From Anarhynchus alexandrinus (taxonomy: Eukaryota > Chordata > Aves > Charadriiformes > Charadriidae), in NCBI GenBank assembly GCA_008711295.1, contig VUYV01000147.1:1926577-1990576 (forward strand): a stretch of DNA of 64,000 nucleotides, in the 5' to 3' direction. Position 1 is the first letter of the stretch. The number at the start of each line of letters is the position of its first letter. Under the pieces are notes generated by a model that was given only the letters and a program-made list of their open reading frames with translations, ran no database searches and was not told the DNA's origin. The position numbers and the translations under genes were made by a program. This document shows positions 40,801 through 51,240 of the stretch, piece by piece.

Positions 40801-43800
40801 TATGTTTACATGTGTAAGAGACAAAGTGTGTGTTAATTACGAAGCCTTAAAATTTCTGTGTTTTTATATCAAATATTATATTATTTACGCTTTTATCTGT
40901 GACTGAAAAATAATTCGGATTTTTTCATTTACTCTTCAGCTGAAATTTTTAACATGCAATCAAAATGTTCATGGTTGGAAGGGGAAGGAGCAATTACTGC
41001 AGGGGAAAAACAAAGGCAAAAAAGTAAATCTTGCCCTCCATCAGCACAATGGAAGAAGGGGTGACAGGAGGACACGAGGTTCTGCTCCATCTCCACATTC
41101 TATGGACTCTGCAAGTCCCAAAGGTCCCACTGTACTTCAGGCAGACACCAAACTAGAATAAGCTGAGAAAACCAGAAAGTTACAGTGTTCTTTGATGTTA
41201 TAAGGCGGCCCCTCTGCTTAACACAAAGTGGCCTTGCTCCTGGCAGCAACCACATGCACCCAGGTGGCAGCATGGCCAGGGGATTTAGTGCCACCTCCTC
41301 CTCGCAAGAAGCAGAGCAGGAGGGTGACCGGGAGAAGCAGGCCAGCTCCCTTCAATCCCCTGCTGCGTTCAAGGACAAGGGCCTCCTAGCAAACCTGGCT
41401 GGCCAGAGCCAGATAAGGCAGGTGTTCTGCGACACCCTGTCCTGCCGCCTGCCACTGTCCCCCCCCGCCTTGCCCATTCCCTTCTGGGCTGGGAAGGAAA
41501 GCTTCCTGGCACGCTGGGTCCTACCCCTGCTAAGGCAGGTAGGTGGGGAGCTGCTGGCCTCCCCTCCTCTCCGCTGCCCTGGCATCTCACCCTGCAGCAG
41601 CAGTGCCTTGGACCTGCTCCCACCACCCTTCCTACAGCTCTGTTCCTACAAGCAACTTTCAGCATTCTGGTAAACCTAACAGGATGATTCTTCACATGTG
41701 TAAAATCATTCAACTGCATCAGTTCACGAGACCAGAAGCATATCCTGTAGTTTTAAGACACTCTGTGGGATAGCCATTAAAAAAAAACAACAAAAAAAAC
41801 AAAAAAAAACCAAACCCCACAACACTTTAAAACAAAACAAAACGAACACATAAAACCCCCCCGGGGGTTTTGGCAGTATTTGTAACACAAAACACTTCTA
41901 TAATAACAAGAAACCCTTCTCAGCCTCAGGCAAGCAGAACTGCTACATGCAGCACCTGCTGTCGTCCAGGTGGAAAGAGGAACATCATCTTTTTAACACA
42001 GATACTGAACACACAGACAAATCCTCTGCTTAAGGAGATTTGATTTTCAAAAACGGACTGAAACGTGATTTAATACCCTCAAGCCATGTATTTAAAGAAC
42101 CATCACTGAAAGCAAACATCCAGACACAGACAGAAATGCACTGTTATGTCAAAATCACAAAAAAATATTATTTGAACTAAGTTTACCTGTGATTGGCTAG
42201 ATATTAAGTTTACACCTGCTGAAATAAAAACAGCCACTCCAGAAAAATAGTGGTAGAAACCTGGAGTTATTATCAATATATTAAGTGCTATACGAGACAA
42301 GTTCTCTGTGCCAGAGACTGCTGTCTGACAGGAAAATACTCAGTGCATTAAGACTACCAGAGAGCTGATTTATGGCTCATTTACATTACAAAGGTTTTCC
42401 AGCATAAGGACAATTCTCTCCCTCCTCCCCAAATTCTTAACTAGTTCTGCTGCTGTCCTTGGGATTTTCTCTCGCACAAATCAACATGATGAAACCCACA
42501 AACCTCAATAGAATAGCATGAGAGACTAAGAGCATAGTTAACATACGTGCTTAAATTTCAGATGATCCTAGGAAACACCCCCTGACCAGAATACAGAGCA
42601 GGACAGAAAAAAAAAAAAAAACCCACCACAAACCTACACTTATGACCCACCTCCCCATAATCAGATTGGCAGGAGCAGGATGTGGTGGGGAAAAATCCCT
42701 TCCAAACCCAGGCTGGAAGCTGTATTAATGCTGACTGCATGAGAGCTTACCAGCCTGGCACCACGGGGAACCTAATGCCATCAGGAATATCCACACAGCC
42801 TCTTACTCTGTCCAAAGACGCAAGGAACAGGAGAAAAAGCTTCATTTCCTTGGGGAGGCAGGAGTGGGGAGCCCGATGCCCACAGGCACACAGCAGAAAC
42901 TGCAGAACATGCAACTAATAGTTCAAATACAGTGCCAGCAGACAGTCATCCAGTGTCCTCACACAGAATTCACAGCATTTCTTCTCTTACTGTCAGAATT
43001 CCCTTCGTTAGCTATAGAGTGCTTTCCACTCCCTCAGACAGAGAGGAAAAAACTGCCTCTCTCCAAAAGCACATTCCTGCAGGTATCATTCATTCATATC
43101 TTTCCCTTTAAACATGCAGTGCTGTTACCAGAAATAGACTAACCCACCAGCCAAACCAGCAATCCAATGTAGCACAGCACATGCCAGAAACAAACAGGCA
43201 AGAGTCTTGAATCACAGCAGCAGGTAAAAGGCAGGCAACTTCATCTGTGGGCCAGAAACACCAGCACTCTTTCGTTGTGTGTGGCTCCATGTTACTTAAA
43301 CAAAACTGTGGCTCCTTCTGGAAGGGGGCCTTCATGCCACAGCAGCTCTTTGATTACAGTTCTGCCATCCATAAGAGTCATGGCAAAACCAGAAGGCTGG
43401 ATGGGACCACCTCTTTCAGTAGCATGTTACACAGCATCACTTTAAAATTGACCATGGAACCACACATCTGCCAAGCATTAATGCTAAATTTCCACCCAAG
43501 TTCAAGGTTGGCCTTATTTTAAAGCTGTTCACTAGGGTTAATCAGAATTTTATGCAGTAGGTCCTAAGAGCAGAAGAGAGGACACGTCTGGGAGGCTGAA
43601 GGGACAAGACCATACCTGCAGACACTAGCAAAACACAGTGTAATTTAAAAAGGTGATTATATCAATTTCCTACAGACAACAGTAAAAAGTCTGTATCTCA
43701 TCTATCCAGAAAGCCATCTTCTGAAACCCCCAAATTTGATAGCCTTTAAGATACAACATCTTTAAATGCCTCCAAGAGCAAAAAGGTAAATAGCATGGCG

Positions 43801-46800
43801 CACCAGGAGCCTCCAGCACACGCCTTGTGCCCGGCATATGCAGCTGCAAGCCATGAGGAAGGGGAGGAAGACAAAATACATTACAACTGTGTTAATAGCA
43901 ACTCTTATCAAAACTGCACAGACTCCTACATCAAAAGACCTATCGTGTAACTATTTATGTTCTAAAAAGGAGGCTAAGTAAGTTTCTTTTTTGCAGTTTC
44001 TTTTCAAAGGCTGATAAGAGACACCCAAAGGTCCCTTTGGGAAAAGCAAATATAAGTTCATTGTATGCTTGCTGCCTAACAAGCCAGCCTTATGCATATC
44101 TTGCAAGGTGATTAGTGAAAATTCTGAAATCGCTGGCGTGAGACAGTATGTTTGAAGATTAAAAACAGAAACTCTTTTCTCTGTATATTCTGTGATACAG
44201 CCTTCAAAGAAACCAAGAACATCATGAAACTTTGCCTTTCTTCTCTTTCCTAAAAAAAGCCTCTTTATACAGAGCCCACACTGTTACCCAGTCTCACTTC
44301 ACATGCAGAGGGAAGTGAACGGGTGAGGAGATTAACCATGCTTCCCGTCTTATGCAAGCTTTGTATCCCCATAAATAGCATTTCTGGTACTGGAAAATTT
44401 TGAAAAACTCTGAAGAAAGCCTCAGGGCCCCATTAGATACTTTCACTAACTCTGTTATCCAATAAAAAAAAAATTACTCTTCAATCCTAAATGGCTCCAC
44501 TACTCTTGAGGATGAAAGCACTGGAAAGAACTGAGGCTGCAGAAACCACTGCCTTGTTTATGCTTCCCAGAGGATGCACTCACGTTGGGAACAATTCTGT
44601 GATTCACAGGCTAAGTAGAGGACGGTAATTCATGCTCTTCTGCTGACTCTCATCCTGCATCACAGAATTACAAGACTGCTAATATAAAAACCTCAGAGTC
44701 CAGAAAGCAACACCAGCGTGAGATGAGGAAACAGTTTCCAAGATAAGCAGATGTTCAACACACTTTTCCCCTACACTGCAACAATCTTCAGAAAAAGCAG
44801 GTTCCATTTTCCCCCCAACTCTTATTCTCCAGGTTTACATCTATGACGAAAAGAAAACTCCCGTATTTTTTATATATACAACAGTAAGTTCATGAGCAAT
44901 GACCAGCAAGTGTCTCTCAAGCATCTGAAGGACCTGACCAACCCCGCAAAGCTCTACACAAAAGCTCCTCGTGTTGCTGTCTGCAAAATTCTAGACATTC
45001 TTCAATGTCTGAAAACTACAATGGTTGCAAAGGACAGCTGAAATACTAACCCACACAGCAGCAGGCAGAAAGTCTGCTAAAAACATTGAAACCCCTCCAT
45101 TTTAAGTAACTGGAAGGCAAATCATAATACTGTATGTTTCAGAAAATATTTTATGGCTTCTCTCAGCATCCAACATAGCGAATCAACTATTCTGCACATA
45201 CCCCCCCTCAAATAACAGAGCACCCCATAAATCTGAAGTACTGACCTCTTCAGCCTTTTCGTAGAAAATAAAATGCCTCAGGCAATACATGTTATTGGTC
45301 GAAACAATGTGAGTAAAACGCAATACTGTTATTTAGTTTCAATAACATGATTATGAGGTAATGTTTGTATATCTGGTAGCAGAGCTAAGAAATTTCCATT
45401 ATACAGATGAGCTGAAATGATGTATTATTTCCTAGAGTAATTTAAAAAAAATTAAGCATCTCCAGGATCTTGGCTTGACTATTCTTCACGCCCAAGATAA
45501 ACCTCAGCAATGGTTTGTTTTAAAAACAATGTGTGGAAGCTTTTCCTTCTAAAAGCAAAAAATAAATTATGAGTGCTACAGGAAATCTGAATAAACATCA
45601 ACACTTTGGCTCAGCAGAGTAAGAACAATAGCAAGGAGACGATTGCTGGAGAAATAGTGATCTGAGGAGCACCCAACATTTGAAGCCTGTTGCGTGGATA
45701 CACTAAGTCTGGCCAACAAGAAAAGTACCTAACAGAAAAACCTATGACAAAGTCTCACATATAGAAGATGCCCTCAAAAAAGTATGTTTGTGCATATATT
45801 CCTTATCTGGGTTTCCCTCCTTCCTAGCCACCACTGATATCTTCTCTTTCAACACATTCACTCTGTGCTCACTGCGTTTTTCTCATTTCATCATCTTCCT
45901 ATGTCTTAACAGCCACAAGAATAAAAAATATGAAGCATACAAATACTGAATATGGGAATAAAACAAAACAAAGCCAGAAAAATTCCAAAAGATATGCTTA
46001 TAAACCTGTTAGTTTGTAATATGCAAAAGACTGACCAAAGGAGTGACCATAGTGTGTCAGACCAAGGGTCCACGCAAGCCAACATCCTGCCTCCAACAGC
46101 AGCTATAATCAAGGACCAGGGAAAGGCCATAACAATATGACAAGTATATATGACTTATTCTCCAGCTAAACTTTCCAAACTCTAGCTGTTTACAGCTCAG
46201 ACACTATGCATTAATAATTCCTACTGTCACGGATTGTGAATGTTTAAAAGGAAAGCTAAGGTTAGGTCATAAACAACTAATGTGGAATGCTGTATACCAT
46301 TTGTTGTATGGTTTGTTTTATTAAAAATAATTAGGAGAAGAAAAAAAAGCTGTAAATTAGAGCCTGGTAAGAAGTAAATGATAACTGTACTAAAAACTTA
46401 TGTATCTTTTTAAATTTTGGTTTTAATGTAAAAATCTTATTCTGTATGAATGTAAATTTACGTACCTAGGCCAAGAATCTAAATTAAATTAAAACATGGT
46501 GTGAATTCCTTTTTTTTCCCCTTAAATATTCACATCACAAGACAACACGAGGGGAACATCAGGTTGCACAACCAGCTTCAGTTTCTGACAGAGTATTAGC
46601 AATCTGGAGCTGTAGCGAGTCTCTGCCTACTCAGATAGGCTTTGGAGCATGTCCCAGGCATTTATGTAGTTTTTTCAAAAGAATGATGGTAACAAGACCA
46701 ATGTAAATTTAATAAACACAAAAGCACCAAATCCCAGTGAGAATATTTTCCCCTAATACAAGCACTTCATCTTTGACTTCAGAAATCTGGCTCTCAGTGG

Positions 46801-49800
46801 TGACCAAAAAAAAGAGACTGAGAACTAAAACTCGTAGTTCCCCTAGAAACTATTAAAAAAAAAATCATTCAATCTAAGTATCAGTTTTACAGTTCATCTC
46901 TATAAGGCATTCTTTAGATTAAGATCACCACAAGTTGGAGACATAACTATTAATAAAATTAATGTAAGCATCTCACTTGACTTGTTGAAAAGTAGTATTT
47001 TTTTCAAATAAAGCACTACTTATTTGTTGCTCTCTGCTAAGAAAGTAGTATATACTTGACACAGATCGCACAAAGTACGGAAAATGCCAAGTAACTCACA
47101 GTGAGGAAGGTTAAAAAAAACCTTGAAACTAAAAGCCCCCTTTGTCATTCTTTTAGTAAATTACTCAAACTCTTCCCTTACAATTTCTCACCTCCTAGAA
47201 CTTCTTGTCCAAATATATCTGGTATCATACAACAGCACATGCAAAGCAATTCCAGTTTCAAGCTGTACATTCAGTGTTCCAGACTACTAATTTATATCCA
47301 AGGCAATTCTTTCCATGTGACACGTCACTCATTTTGGTAATTTCTTTTTAAATTAAGTTAAAATTTGACTAGCTATTCATTTCATGAGGTGAAATACCTC
47401 TGAACTTGACACTACACAATGGGCAGGGGAAAACCAAGAGGTTCTCCATTCCATAAGGGGCGAGGGAAGATAAAGGAAGAATAGGCAGAGGGAAATGGCA
47501 AGTTGTACCAGGGTTCAAGGGCACATAATCACAATAAAAAGCACCAAATGTCACAGTAGAGTCAGGGGCCCAATACATATAGATGTGCCATTCTACTTTT
47601 ATATTACACTGTACCATTTGTTTTATGACTTGCTGGATATCAGGACAGATTTCACAGCAAGAGGAGACAGTTCTCTGCAAAAGCTGGAGTAATATTTGGG
47701 AGCTACTGACACAGAAGTAAAGACAAGAGCCTAAAAACACGGTTTGAAGAATTGGGCAAAAAAACTTAACTACGCAGAATAGTCTTTAAGTAGGAGTAGC
47801 AGTCTTAAATAAGGACCTATTGCATAAGATAAATTTATGCTTGCATGTTACTCTTACCTCTTGCCTGTTAAACTCCCACGAGCTGTAACATCTTATCTAC
47901 ATAAGGAATCTAAATTGGTCTTTAAGAAGTTTTGTAGAGATTTCAGTTTTGTTTAAAAAGTTACTTATTTCATTTTCTTGCCAACCAAGGCAAAAAATAA
48001 GCTCTTTACCAAAAAATGCAGTGGGTAAAGGAGCATTTGGTAAGAAGCAGAAATGGATGGTGAGGGTTTTATTTCAGCTTCACTTGCCATAGTGGGGGGA
48101 AGAGACCCAGTAAAACTGAGGCACTCAGACCATGAAGATCTGTAGTAGAAAGATACAATGGCTGGGCGGCTCTCTTCTACAGAGAAATTTTAAATATTTT
48201 AAAGGATAAACGTTTAAACCAGCTTACTTAAAACACTAAATTTAGGGGACAGAGATGCTGACTGTTGTTTCATGTTAATCCTGCTTCCTCTCTAGTAGTT
48301 CAGGAGCTGGTTTGTCAGAACATAACTACCACTATGTTAACCACTTCAAATATTTTGGGGTTCTCAAGCTAACCTTTCCTATGATTGCTGGTGTAACCAG
48401 TCAGACACTGAGCGTCACCCCTACCAAAGCAGGGCAGCGAGGCTGCTGCTCATGCCCACATGCTCCCTTGCTCTGCCAACAGAGAACCTGGGTTTCTGTT
48501 AGCAGGAACTTAAAGAGAAAGAGCTATTATCTCCCATTTTTCAGTTAATGCCTTTGTTCTTGTTAATACCACAATAACCTTTCCCCTCACATTAAAGACT
48601 GAAGTTTTCTATTAAAATTTGTGTCTTTTCATTAATATAGTCCACAAGGTAGCCATAAAACATTATTATAAAATAATAATAAACATTATTTCATCAGCAT
48701 TAAACATATGCATTTTCTCCTTTCCAACCAGGATATGAGGAGGATTCTTAGCCCTGGGTGGAGCACAGCCCTTTTCCCGACTCCCCTGACACGGAGCACA
48801 GTTTTCCCTCCTGCTAGCAAAAACTCTAACCCGTTTCCCATTCTCTTCCTTGGTAAGCAGTAGAGTCCTCTCCCAGGAACACCTGATCATAGGCAAAATG
48901 AACAAGATTCATGTAATGGTGCGGGGGAGAAGAGTCCTTGTCTCATAAGAATGTTTACTATACTTGAATTTAGATTTTGTAAATACTATTATCTTGGGCT
49001 CACAAAACATAACAGTAAGAGGTAACGGGGGGGAAAAACAGTAATGGAAGTAGAGGGGTGCATGCGTTGGGGAATCAGCTGAGGTTGCTCTTAGCTTAAT
49101 AAATAGGAGCCCAAGCTGGCAGGAAAAGCAAGGTGTTTGAAGTAGCACACAAAATAGTATGAGGGCCAGAACACTATTAAACTTGGGTGCTTAAATTTAA
49201 GGCCAGAACAGGAGTCCACAGATTGTAAGACAGGAAATAACCAAAACTGACAGCAACATCAAAGCGCACACCTGATTAAATTGTCTCAGTGTCCCAATAT
49301 TGGGCACATAATCTGGGAACTTCTGTGTACATCAAGCCACGAGTTAAATTTTAAAAAGTTTAAAAACAACAGGTAGGGACATTGTTAGAATTGCCTTTGT
49401 AACATAGGGAATATAAGCTCCCTATTATTTTCAGGCACTCATATGACATTTACATGGGTCATCACGTAAAGCATTCAAACCATTCATCTGCAAGATGCTG
49501 GAGCACCTGTTTACTAGAGGAAGTATGCCAGACTTAAGATGCTAGACTCAAATCAAGAACATGTAAATTCAGTTCTTCTCTGTCCCTGACTGCACGCAGA
49601 CAATGTACGTGAAGGTAAGCTGGGCATACCACTTTCTGACCTACGTTAGCTTCTATTAAAACATGTCTTGAGGGTCTGCAAGAATATTCTTGTAGAAATC
49701 ATACATGGGTTTGCTTAGAGTGGGAACTTCATTTAAGGACCTGCAACCTACATAAGGAAAAAAGATGCAAGTCAGGAGTGAAAGAGAGAGATGATGTCCC

Positions 49801-51240
49801 CGAAGTTACATAGCAAGTAAGCGCTAGAACTAAGAATTTATTTCAGTTCTTTTTGACCCTTGCCTGATGTCTTGTGCCCATACAAGACACACTGCCCCTG
49901 TGAATTTTTAAAAGAGAATAACCACAGATGACACAGGAAAGCTGCAAAACAGATTAAGTAAAATGTCAAGGACTTTGCTGAAAGCCTCTTGTGGCTTTCC
50001 ATTTTGTTTAGCAGACAGCATCTAGAAAGGACTCAAAACATTCTCTTCAATTCTAAAGCATCTAACTCAGACATGCCTCTCAAAGCCTGAGTCTTCCTTA
50101 ACAAGAAATTACTTATGCCTTAGTACGGTCTCTTTAGCTATTTCCACTTTATCCCACTTCATACCTCCTCTGCTATAGGTGTCATTGTTTATTTCCCCTT
50201 CTCAAAATCCCAAACTGCAACATTCCTTTCTGTCAACATCAACATAATTTCTTTTCTCCAAATGGAAAGCAAGTTACCTGGCATTAACACATCCTCCACC
50301 ATAAAACTTCCTCAAGTCTTTCACCACCACTACATACCACCTGAACATCAATAAAGAAATGCTGCAACTTTTTCCCCACACTACTACTTCTAAGCGGTGC
50401 GACAGGCATGCCTCTAGATGTCTGTAATGCACTAAGGCTAGTGTTTTAGTGCAGTTTCAATAATAGTTATTTAGTACAGAGTGGAGACAGTACAACCCTT
50501 TTCCTCTCCAACGGCGCAGAAAGTATTTTTGAGTCAAAGATGTTTTTTATACTGATTTCTTCCCCCTCCTATCTGCCCAAGAGTAAGTGAGCTTTGGTTT
50601 TTCTTGTACATCAGAGCTCAGAGATGATTACAGACTTGCGAAGTTAACAAAGACAAGTTATTAGGAAATCAATGTCACTTATTTCTTAAAACTCACCAAT
50701 CATGAACTCCAAATGATAAAAATGACTGAAAAAACACTGCTTTTATTTATAAAGATGCTACATTCTAGGCAGCTTACCCCTTCTTAGGTGATCTTATCCT
50801 ATGAGATAACACAACTTAATATGTGCTTTATTAGAAATCAGATAAACTTTAGGTTTAGACATGTTTATGTTTTAGAAGTGTTTGTTTTTATAAACACTCT
50901 TCAGGAACCGGATGCTGGAAGCTCAAATGCAATGCAATTTGCAACTGAGTACCCAAGAACAGTTTTGTGTTACAAATAACAATTATAATGCAAGTTTAGC
51001 TCCACTACCCAAAAAGAAAAAAATCACCACTCCAACATCAGGGACACAACAAGGAAAGCACTTTCTGGATACATAATGCAGCACAGGTTTCATTTATATA
51101 CATACTTGAAAAATCGTAAAGCCTTGTGAAAAAGGCAGAACAAGAAGTTCCATATTTTAATCAACATTGAAATAAACCCTGTAACCTTACCGAGCAAAAT
51201 AGCCTTGTCTTCGTTCCTTCTTCTCTTCCTTGGTCTCCAT
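1728..51240 (-). CDS. NCOA7: NCOA7 5' coding part, joined from six exons (3' partial)
   Basis: Joining 51240-51191, 30056-29803, 5962-5883, 5025-4918, 3515-3414 and 1853-1728 on the minus strand gives 720 nt, or 240 codons without a stop; all introns are GT-AG. Seen in the sequence: a Lys/Glu-rich N-terminus (residues 1-17), a Ser/Pro and acidic linker followed by a KKKKKK run and [10 protein letters not shown] (18-101), DDNQNKT..KKEKKM (102-115), a LysM domain (about 122-169), a Ser/Pro linker (about 170-198) and the start of a GRAM-like domain ending FTDGK (240). Known of the family: NCOA7 (ERAP140) is an oestrogen-receptor coactivator and an OXR1 paralogue whose C-terminal TLDc domain is linked to oxidation resistance and V-ATPase binding. 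The receptor-interaction region and TLDc domain are not in this window. The order Lys[18 protein letters not shown] matches NCOA7 better than OXR1, so the paralogue assignment is secure. Confidence 0.95.
1854..3413 (-). other. NCOA7: NCOA7 intron 5
   Basis: The 1,560-nt intron runs from donor GTAAGT (3413) to acceptor TTTAAG (1854). About a third of it is the CR1 insertion at 2618-3115. The rest is AT-rich without recognisable features. Confidence 0.9.
2618..3115 (-). mobile_element. CR1 LINE, 5'-truncated 3' end
   Basis: The minus strand has the end of the CR1 ORF2 (start [19 protein letters not shown], then [21 protein letters not shown] and a final [16 protein letters not shown] to 2706), then a short 3' UTR closing with ATTCTGTG-ATTCTATG. 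The frame is open from 3092 to 2706. Reverse transcriptase and endonuclease parts are missing, as is typical of 5'-truncated CR1. It is inserted in NCOA7 intron 5, in the sense of the gene. Confidence 0.96.
3414..3515 (-). CDS. NCOA7: NCOA7 fifth coding exon (end of LysM and Ser/Pro linker)
   Basis: The 102-nt exon holds 34 codons (residues 165-198), phase 0 at both ends. The acceptor is TTTGTATTTAG|ATT and the donor CCCT|GTAAGT. It starts ILFVPET, finishing the LysM domain (VLFVPD in mammals), and continues into a Ser-rich linker ending [13 protein letters not shown], which is nearly invariant in NCOA7. The Ser-Pro pairs are possible phosphorylation sites (inference). Confidence 0.95.
3516..4917 (-). 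other. NCOA7: NCOA7 intron 4
   Basis: The 1,402-nt intron runs from donor GTAAAT (4917) to acceptor TATTTAG (3516). It is AT-rich with no repeat or conserved element that I recognise. Confidence 0.9.
4918..5025 (-). CDS. NCOA7: NCOA7 fourth coding exon (LysM domain core)
   Basis: The 108-nt exon holds 36 whole codons (residues 129-164), phase 0 at both ends. The acceptor is CTCTTTCTTCAG|GCT and the donor CCAG|GTAAAT. It reads [17 protein letters not shown], then [11 protein letters not shown], ending TQTIVPGQ. The pattern D-T-I-x-x-I-A-x-x-F, P-N-K-L-x-x-L-N and the closing V-P-G-Q is the classic LysM core, shared with NCOA7 and OXR1. In the animal TLDc family this module is not known to bind peptidoglycan. 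Changes from the human sequence are conservative. Confidence 0.96.
5026..5882 (-). other. NCOA7: NCOA7 intron 3
   Basis: The 857-nt intron runs from donor GTAAGT (5882) to a pyrimidine-rich acceptor (TCTTTCTTCAG, ending 5026). I see nothing else in it. Confidence 0.9.
5883..5962 (-). CDS. NCOA7: NCOA7 third coding exon
   Basis: The 80-nt exon follows a strong acceptor (TTTTTTTTTCCTCTTTAG). It supplies the last two bases of Asp102 and codons 103-128, reading [14 protein letters not shown], then [12 protein letters not shown]. The donor is ATACT|GTAAGT, phase 0. It nearly matches mammalian NCOA7 (DDNQNKTHDKKEKKM..QKPHGTMEYT) and carries the first strand of the LysM domain. In the paralogue OXR1 the matching exon is the common acceptor for several alternative first exons, which bears on the candidate first exon at 6747-6816. 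Confidence 0.95.
6650..7230 (-). promoter_or_regulatory. CpG-rich block, candidate internal NCOA7 promoter
   Basis: This stretch in intron 2 is clearly GC-rich, and I counted about two dozen CpG dinucleotides by eye, against roughly one per 100 bp in the neighbouring introns. It surrounds the candidate first exon at 6816-6747. No TATA box is evident in a suitable place, as is usual for CpG-island promoters. It could instead be an enhancer or simply an unmethylated GC-rich segment. Confidence 0.4.
6747..6816 (-). CDS. NCOA7: Candidate alternative first coding exon of NCOA7
   Basis: On the minus strand an ATG at 6816 (context CAGCCATGC, G at -3) opens 23 codons that start [10 protein letters not shown] and end APPSSPP. 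A donor CCCCAG|GTATGT follows 6747 and leaves one base (G). Coding exon 3, whose acceptor is 785 nt away, starts with AT and needs exactly that G to make Asp, so the join would read ..PPSSPPDDNQNKT in the NCOA7 frame. No other ATG occurs on this strand in any frame between 6817 and 7076, so transcripts starting there would use this one first. The surrounding DNA is CpG-rich, unlike the rest of the introns. OXR1 has an alternative first exon entering the equivalent exon, also ending in a Ser/Pro-rich tail. The resulting protein would lack residues 1-101. No transcript evidence is available; the call is inference from frame, splice signal and composition. Confidence 0.5.
8290..8318 (+). repeat. 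GA microsatellite
   Basis: A run of AG dinucleotides (about nine copies) continues into AGGGAGGGAGAG, preceded by a G-rich stretch. It is a simple polypurine repeat in intron 2. Confidence 0.95.
9132..9156 (+). repeat. Poly-T tract ending in an undetermined base
   Basis: There are 24 consecutive T (9132-9155), then a single N at 9156, which marks a consensus or assembly uncertainty. The sequence just after the N is a perfect 7-1-7 inverted repeat. Confidence 0.95.
13237..13256 (+). repeat. AAAAC pentanucleotide microsatellite
   Basis: Four copies of AAAAC are followed by CCCA. It is an A-rich simple repeat in intron 2. Confidence 0.9.
18041..18078. repeat. Inverted repeat with an 18-base loop
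   Basis: The arms TGGTGGGTTT (18041-18050) and AAACCCACCA (18069-18078) are perfect reverse complements around a T/A-rich loop. A transcript could form a 10-bp stem. No function is apparent. Confidence 0.7.
18474..19450 (-). mobile_element. CR1 LINE, 5'-truncated copy with the end of the reverse transcriptase
   Basis: About 980 bp on the minus strand. It starts inside the reverse transcriptase ([13 protein letters not shown]), continues through [27 protein letters not shown] and the C-terminal [19 protein letters not shown], and ends with the ATTCTATG 3' terminus at 18474. The catalytic FADD motif is FAND, a loss of one aspartate, and the reading frame is broken between the two parts, so it is dead. 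Over the shared 3' part it is very similar to the copy at 2618-3115, which suggests related, not very old subfamilies. It lies in intron 2, sense to NCOA7. Confidence 0.95.
21925..22025 (+). mobile_element. Possible degraded CR1 fragment
   Basis: The plus strand has GTTCAGAGAAGGGTAACAAG and, about 60 bases later, CTCTTCAGCCTGGAAAGGA. These match, with spacing, two conserved spots in the CR1 ORF2 C-terminus (QRRATRMI and LFSLEKRR). The intervening and flanking sequence is too diverged to align by eye, so the call is tentative. Confidence 0.45.
22054..22066 (+). repeat. Short CA microsatellite
   Basis: About six CA units followed by an A run. Confidence 0.85.
28046..28062 (+). repeat. CT microsatellite
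   Basis: About eight CT units, on the gene strand a GA tract, in intron 2. Confidence 0.9.
29803..30056 (-). CDS. NCOA7: NCOA7 second coding exon
   Basis: The 254-nt exon begins after the acceptor TTTTTTCTTCATGCATAG. Its first base (T) completes Arg17, followed by 84 codons (residues 18-101) and a final G that starts Asp102; the donor is ACTG|GTGAGT. The protein starts [12 protein letters not shown], passes through a Ser/Pro- and Glu/Asp-rich stretch, then a six-lysine run, and ends [17 protein letters not shown]. The two ends match mammalian NCOA7 ([28 protein letters not shown]), while the middle is poorly conserved and probably disordered. The equivalent OXR1 exon ends RRSELKRFYT, so the closing motif is an ancestral family feature. 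The lysine clusters could act as a nuclear localisation signal (inference). Confidence 0.95.
37489..37836 (-). mobile_element. CR1 LINE, short 3' fragment
   Basis: About 350 bp on the minus strand. It encodes [16 protein letters not shown], then [26 protein letters not shown] and SSNLV, and ends near 37489 with the CR1 3' terminus (CATTCTGTGATTA). It is more diverged than the copies at 2618 and 18474. It lies in intron 1, sense to NCOA7. Confidence 0.93.
38372..38450 (-). repeat. Pair of poly-T tracts with a polyadenylation-like signal on the minus strand
   Basis: There are T23 at 38372-38394 and T16 at 38435-38450. Read on the minus strand, AATAAA (38428-38423) lies 28 bases before the start of the longer A tract. 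This is the layout of the 3' end of a retroposed transcript. No coding sequence is recognisable upstream of it (38451-39037). Confidence 0.6.
39038..39416. other. Assembly gap
   Basis: A run of 379 N. Open frames that cross it are artefacts. The flanks show no CR1 sequence. Confidence 0.99.
41200..41660. other. GC-rich patch in intron 1
   Basis: About 460 bp are clearly richer in G+C than the surroundings, with some CpG and open frames on both strands. The plus frame (41185-41673) and the minus frame (41369-41719) show no domain I recognise; open frames are expected from the composition. A regulatory role is possible but unsupported. Confidence 0.4.
41779..41871. repeat. A/C-rich simple sequence ending in a perfect palindrome
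   Basis: A-rich sequence with interspersed C (41779-41850) runs into AAAACCCCC (41852-41860), CC, GGGGGTTTT (41863-41871). The arms are exact reverse complements nine bases long. Confidence 0.85.
46041..46135 (+). repeat. Old sauropsid interspersed-repeat fragment (family not certain)
   Basis: The stretch containing GACCATAGTGTGTCAGACCA, AGGGTCCACG and CATCCTGCCTCCAACAGCAG closely resembles a repeat I recall as common in turtles, crocodilians and birds (GGCCATACTGGGTCAGACCA, then GGTCCATCTAGCCCAG, ATCCTGTCTCC, ACAGTGG). The recollection is of the sequence, not of a firm family name. Nothing coding is apparent. Confidence 0.6.

Larger units (their letters stand above)
30057..51190 (-). other. 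NCOA7: NCOA7 intron 1 (about 21 kb)
   Basis: The intron runs from donor GTAAGG (51190) to acceptor CATAG (30057). It contains a CR1 fragment (37489-37836), a pair of poly-T tracts (38372-38450), the assembly gap (39038-39416), a GC-rich patch (about 41200-41660), a palindrome (41852-41871) and a sauropsid repeat-like piece (46041-46135). No further coding exon is supported. Confidence 0.9.

Noticed and set aside
41185..41673. 162-codon plus-strand open frame
   Set aside because: No domain, signal or splice partner is recognisable; it is explained by local GC-richness, and the opposite strand is also open.
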